Assembly (NCBI GenBank): GCA_937901285.1
Contig: CALCHI010000450.1
Coordinates: forward strand, 1 to 15,429
Direction of reading: 5' to 3'
DNA length: 15,429 bases
Source: UBA8437 sp003445035
Lineage (GTDB): Bacteria > Planctomycetota > Planctomycetia > Planctomycetales > Planctomycetaceae
The translations under genes and the position numbers were made by a program. A model generated the notes under the pieces. It saw only the letters and a program-made list of their open reading frames with translations, searched no databases and was not told the DNA's origin. Below, piece by piece: positions 14,967 through 15,429 of this stretch. Positions within the stretch are counted from its first letter, which is position 1. Each line of letters begins with the position of its first letter.

Positions 14967-15429
14967 ATGTCGAGTGACCTGGTACTGGCGATCACGGGAG
15001 CCAGCGGATCGATCTACGGAATCCGGCTGCTGGAGACGCTGCTGGCCGCCGGACGACGGGTTCACCTCACGATCAGCCCGGCTGGCGCCCAGGTGCTCGC
15101 CCACGAACTCGATCGCACGATCTCGCTGGAACACTTTGATCCCACCGACCTGCTGGGCAACGACCTGTCCACCGGGGAACTGGTCTACCACCACCACGGA
15201 GACTTCACCGCGGGCATCGCCAGCGGAAGTTTCCTGACCGCGGGAATGGCCATCTGCCCCTGTTCGATGGGCACGCTGGCCGCCATCGCCGGAGGAAACT
15301 CGGGCAACCTCATCCACCGGGCCGCCGACGTGCACCTCAAGGAACGCCGCCGCCTGGTGCTGGTGCCGCGGGAGACTCCTCTGGGCAGCATCGGGATCGA
15401 GAACATGCGGTCGGTGGCGACGGCCGGGG
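14967..15429 (+). CDS. ubiX: UbiX, flavin prenyltransferase (3' end outside window)
   Basis: The first 154 residues of an expected ~190-200. UbiX joins dimethylallyl phosphate to FMN to make prenyl-FMN, the cofactor of UbiD-type decarboxylases, including those of quinone synthesis. Seen: the nucleotide-binding N-terminus LAITGASGSIYGIRLLE (residues 7-23), SGSFLTAGMAICPCSMGTLA (86-105) with the conserved PCSM, and RAADVHLKERR (118-128) plus VPRETPLG. The ATG at 14967 is preceded by GGAGAG with a gap of ~7 nt. A TAGAAT at 14925-14930 could be its -10, though the -35 is poor. It is divergent from ubiE with 157 bp between. Where homologues often have an 'IHLxNM' ending to this block, it reads IGIENM, a mild change. 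Confidence 0.96.
   Translation, partial: MSSDLVLAITGASGSIYGIRLLETLLAAGRRVHLTISPAGAQVLAHELDRTISLEHFDPTDLLGNDLSTGELVYHHHGDFTAGIASGSFLTAGMAICPCSMGTLAAIAGGNSGNLIHRAADVHLKERRRLVLVPRETPLGSIGIENMRSVATAG

Overview
The window looks like ordinary core chromosome of a high-GC bacterium, most likely a planctomycete (Planctomycetota). The evidence is indirect but consistent. RuvA and CysS have lengthened loops that I associate with planctomycete versions. There is a very large secreted protein built of beta-sandwich and barrel-like parts, and a small acidic protein with a WLQDFAEDE core of a kind I recall from planctomycete genomes. The phylum cannot be proved from the sequence alone. I see no insertion sequence, phage gene, CRISPR array, tRNA or rRNA.

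Layout. The left edge (1-327, + strand) is the 3' end of hisA. It meets head-on a minus-strand run of archease, rtcB (RNA ligase) and a membrane-anchored coiled-coil protein (2869 down to 324). An EamA/DMT-type exporter runs rightward from 2903 and overlaps by 35 bp the end of a leftward glycerate 2-kinase gene. That kinase gene is translationally coupled to an upstream 72-residue protein. A 205-bp structured gap then separates these from a tightly packed leftward operon, ispF-cysS-ruvC-ruvA, in which every junction is a 4-nt start/stop overlap. The operon is driven by a good sigma70-like promoter at 8927-8955. Back to back with it is another good promoter (8977-9006) for a rightward lipoprotein gene, which converges on fbaA. 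Upstream of fbaA is a 977-residue secreted protein starting at TTG. The right edge has a divergent pair: ubiE/menG leftward and ubiX rightward, the latter cut by the window end.

How the genes work together. Archease and RtcB form a functional pair: archease helps RtcB turn over in RNA ligation. The ispF operon joins isoprenoid precursor synthesis, cysteine tRNA charging and Holliday-junction processing without an obvious shared pathway; the link is probably co-expression. RuvB is not in the window. FbaA and the glycerate kinase are central carbon enzymes. UbiE and UbiX fit a quinone (probably menaquinone) biosynthesis locus continuing beyond the right edge.

The most unusual coding observation is that the cysteinyl-tRNA synthetase keeps its HIGH motif and all four zinc ligands but has KLAGS, after an acidic insertion of about 30 residues, where KMSKS is expected. 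I found no convincing novel multi-gene system. The better leads are this altered synthetase, the uncharacterised 72-residue/kinase pair, the 977-residue secreted protein and several compact regulatory or stop-codon arrangements.
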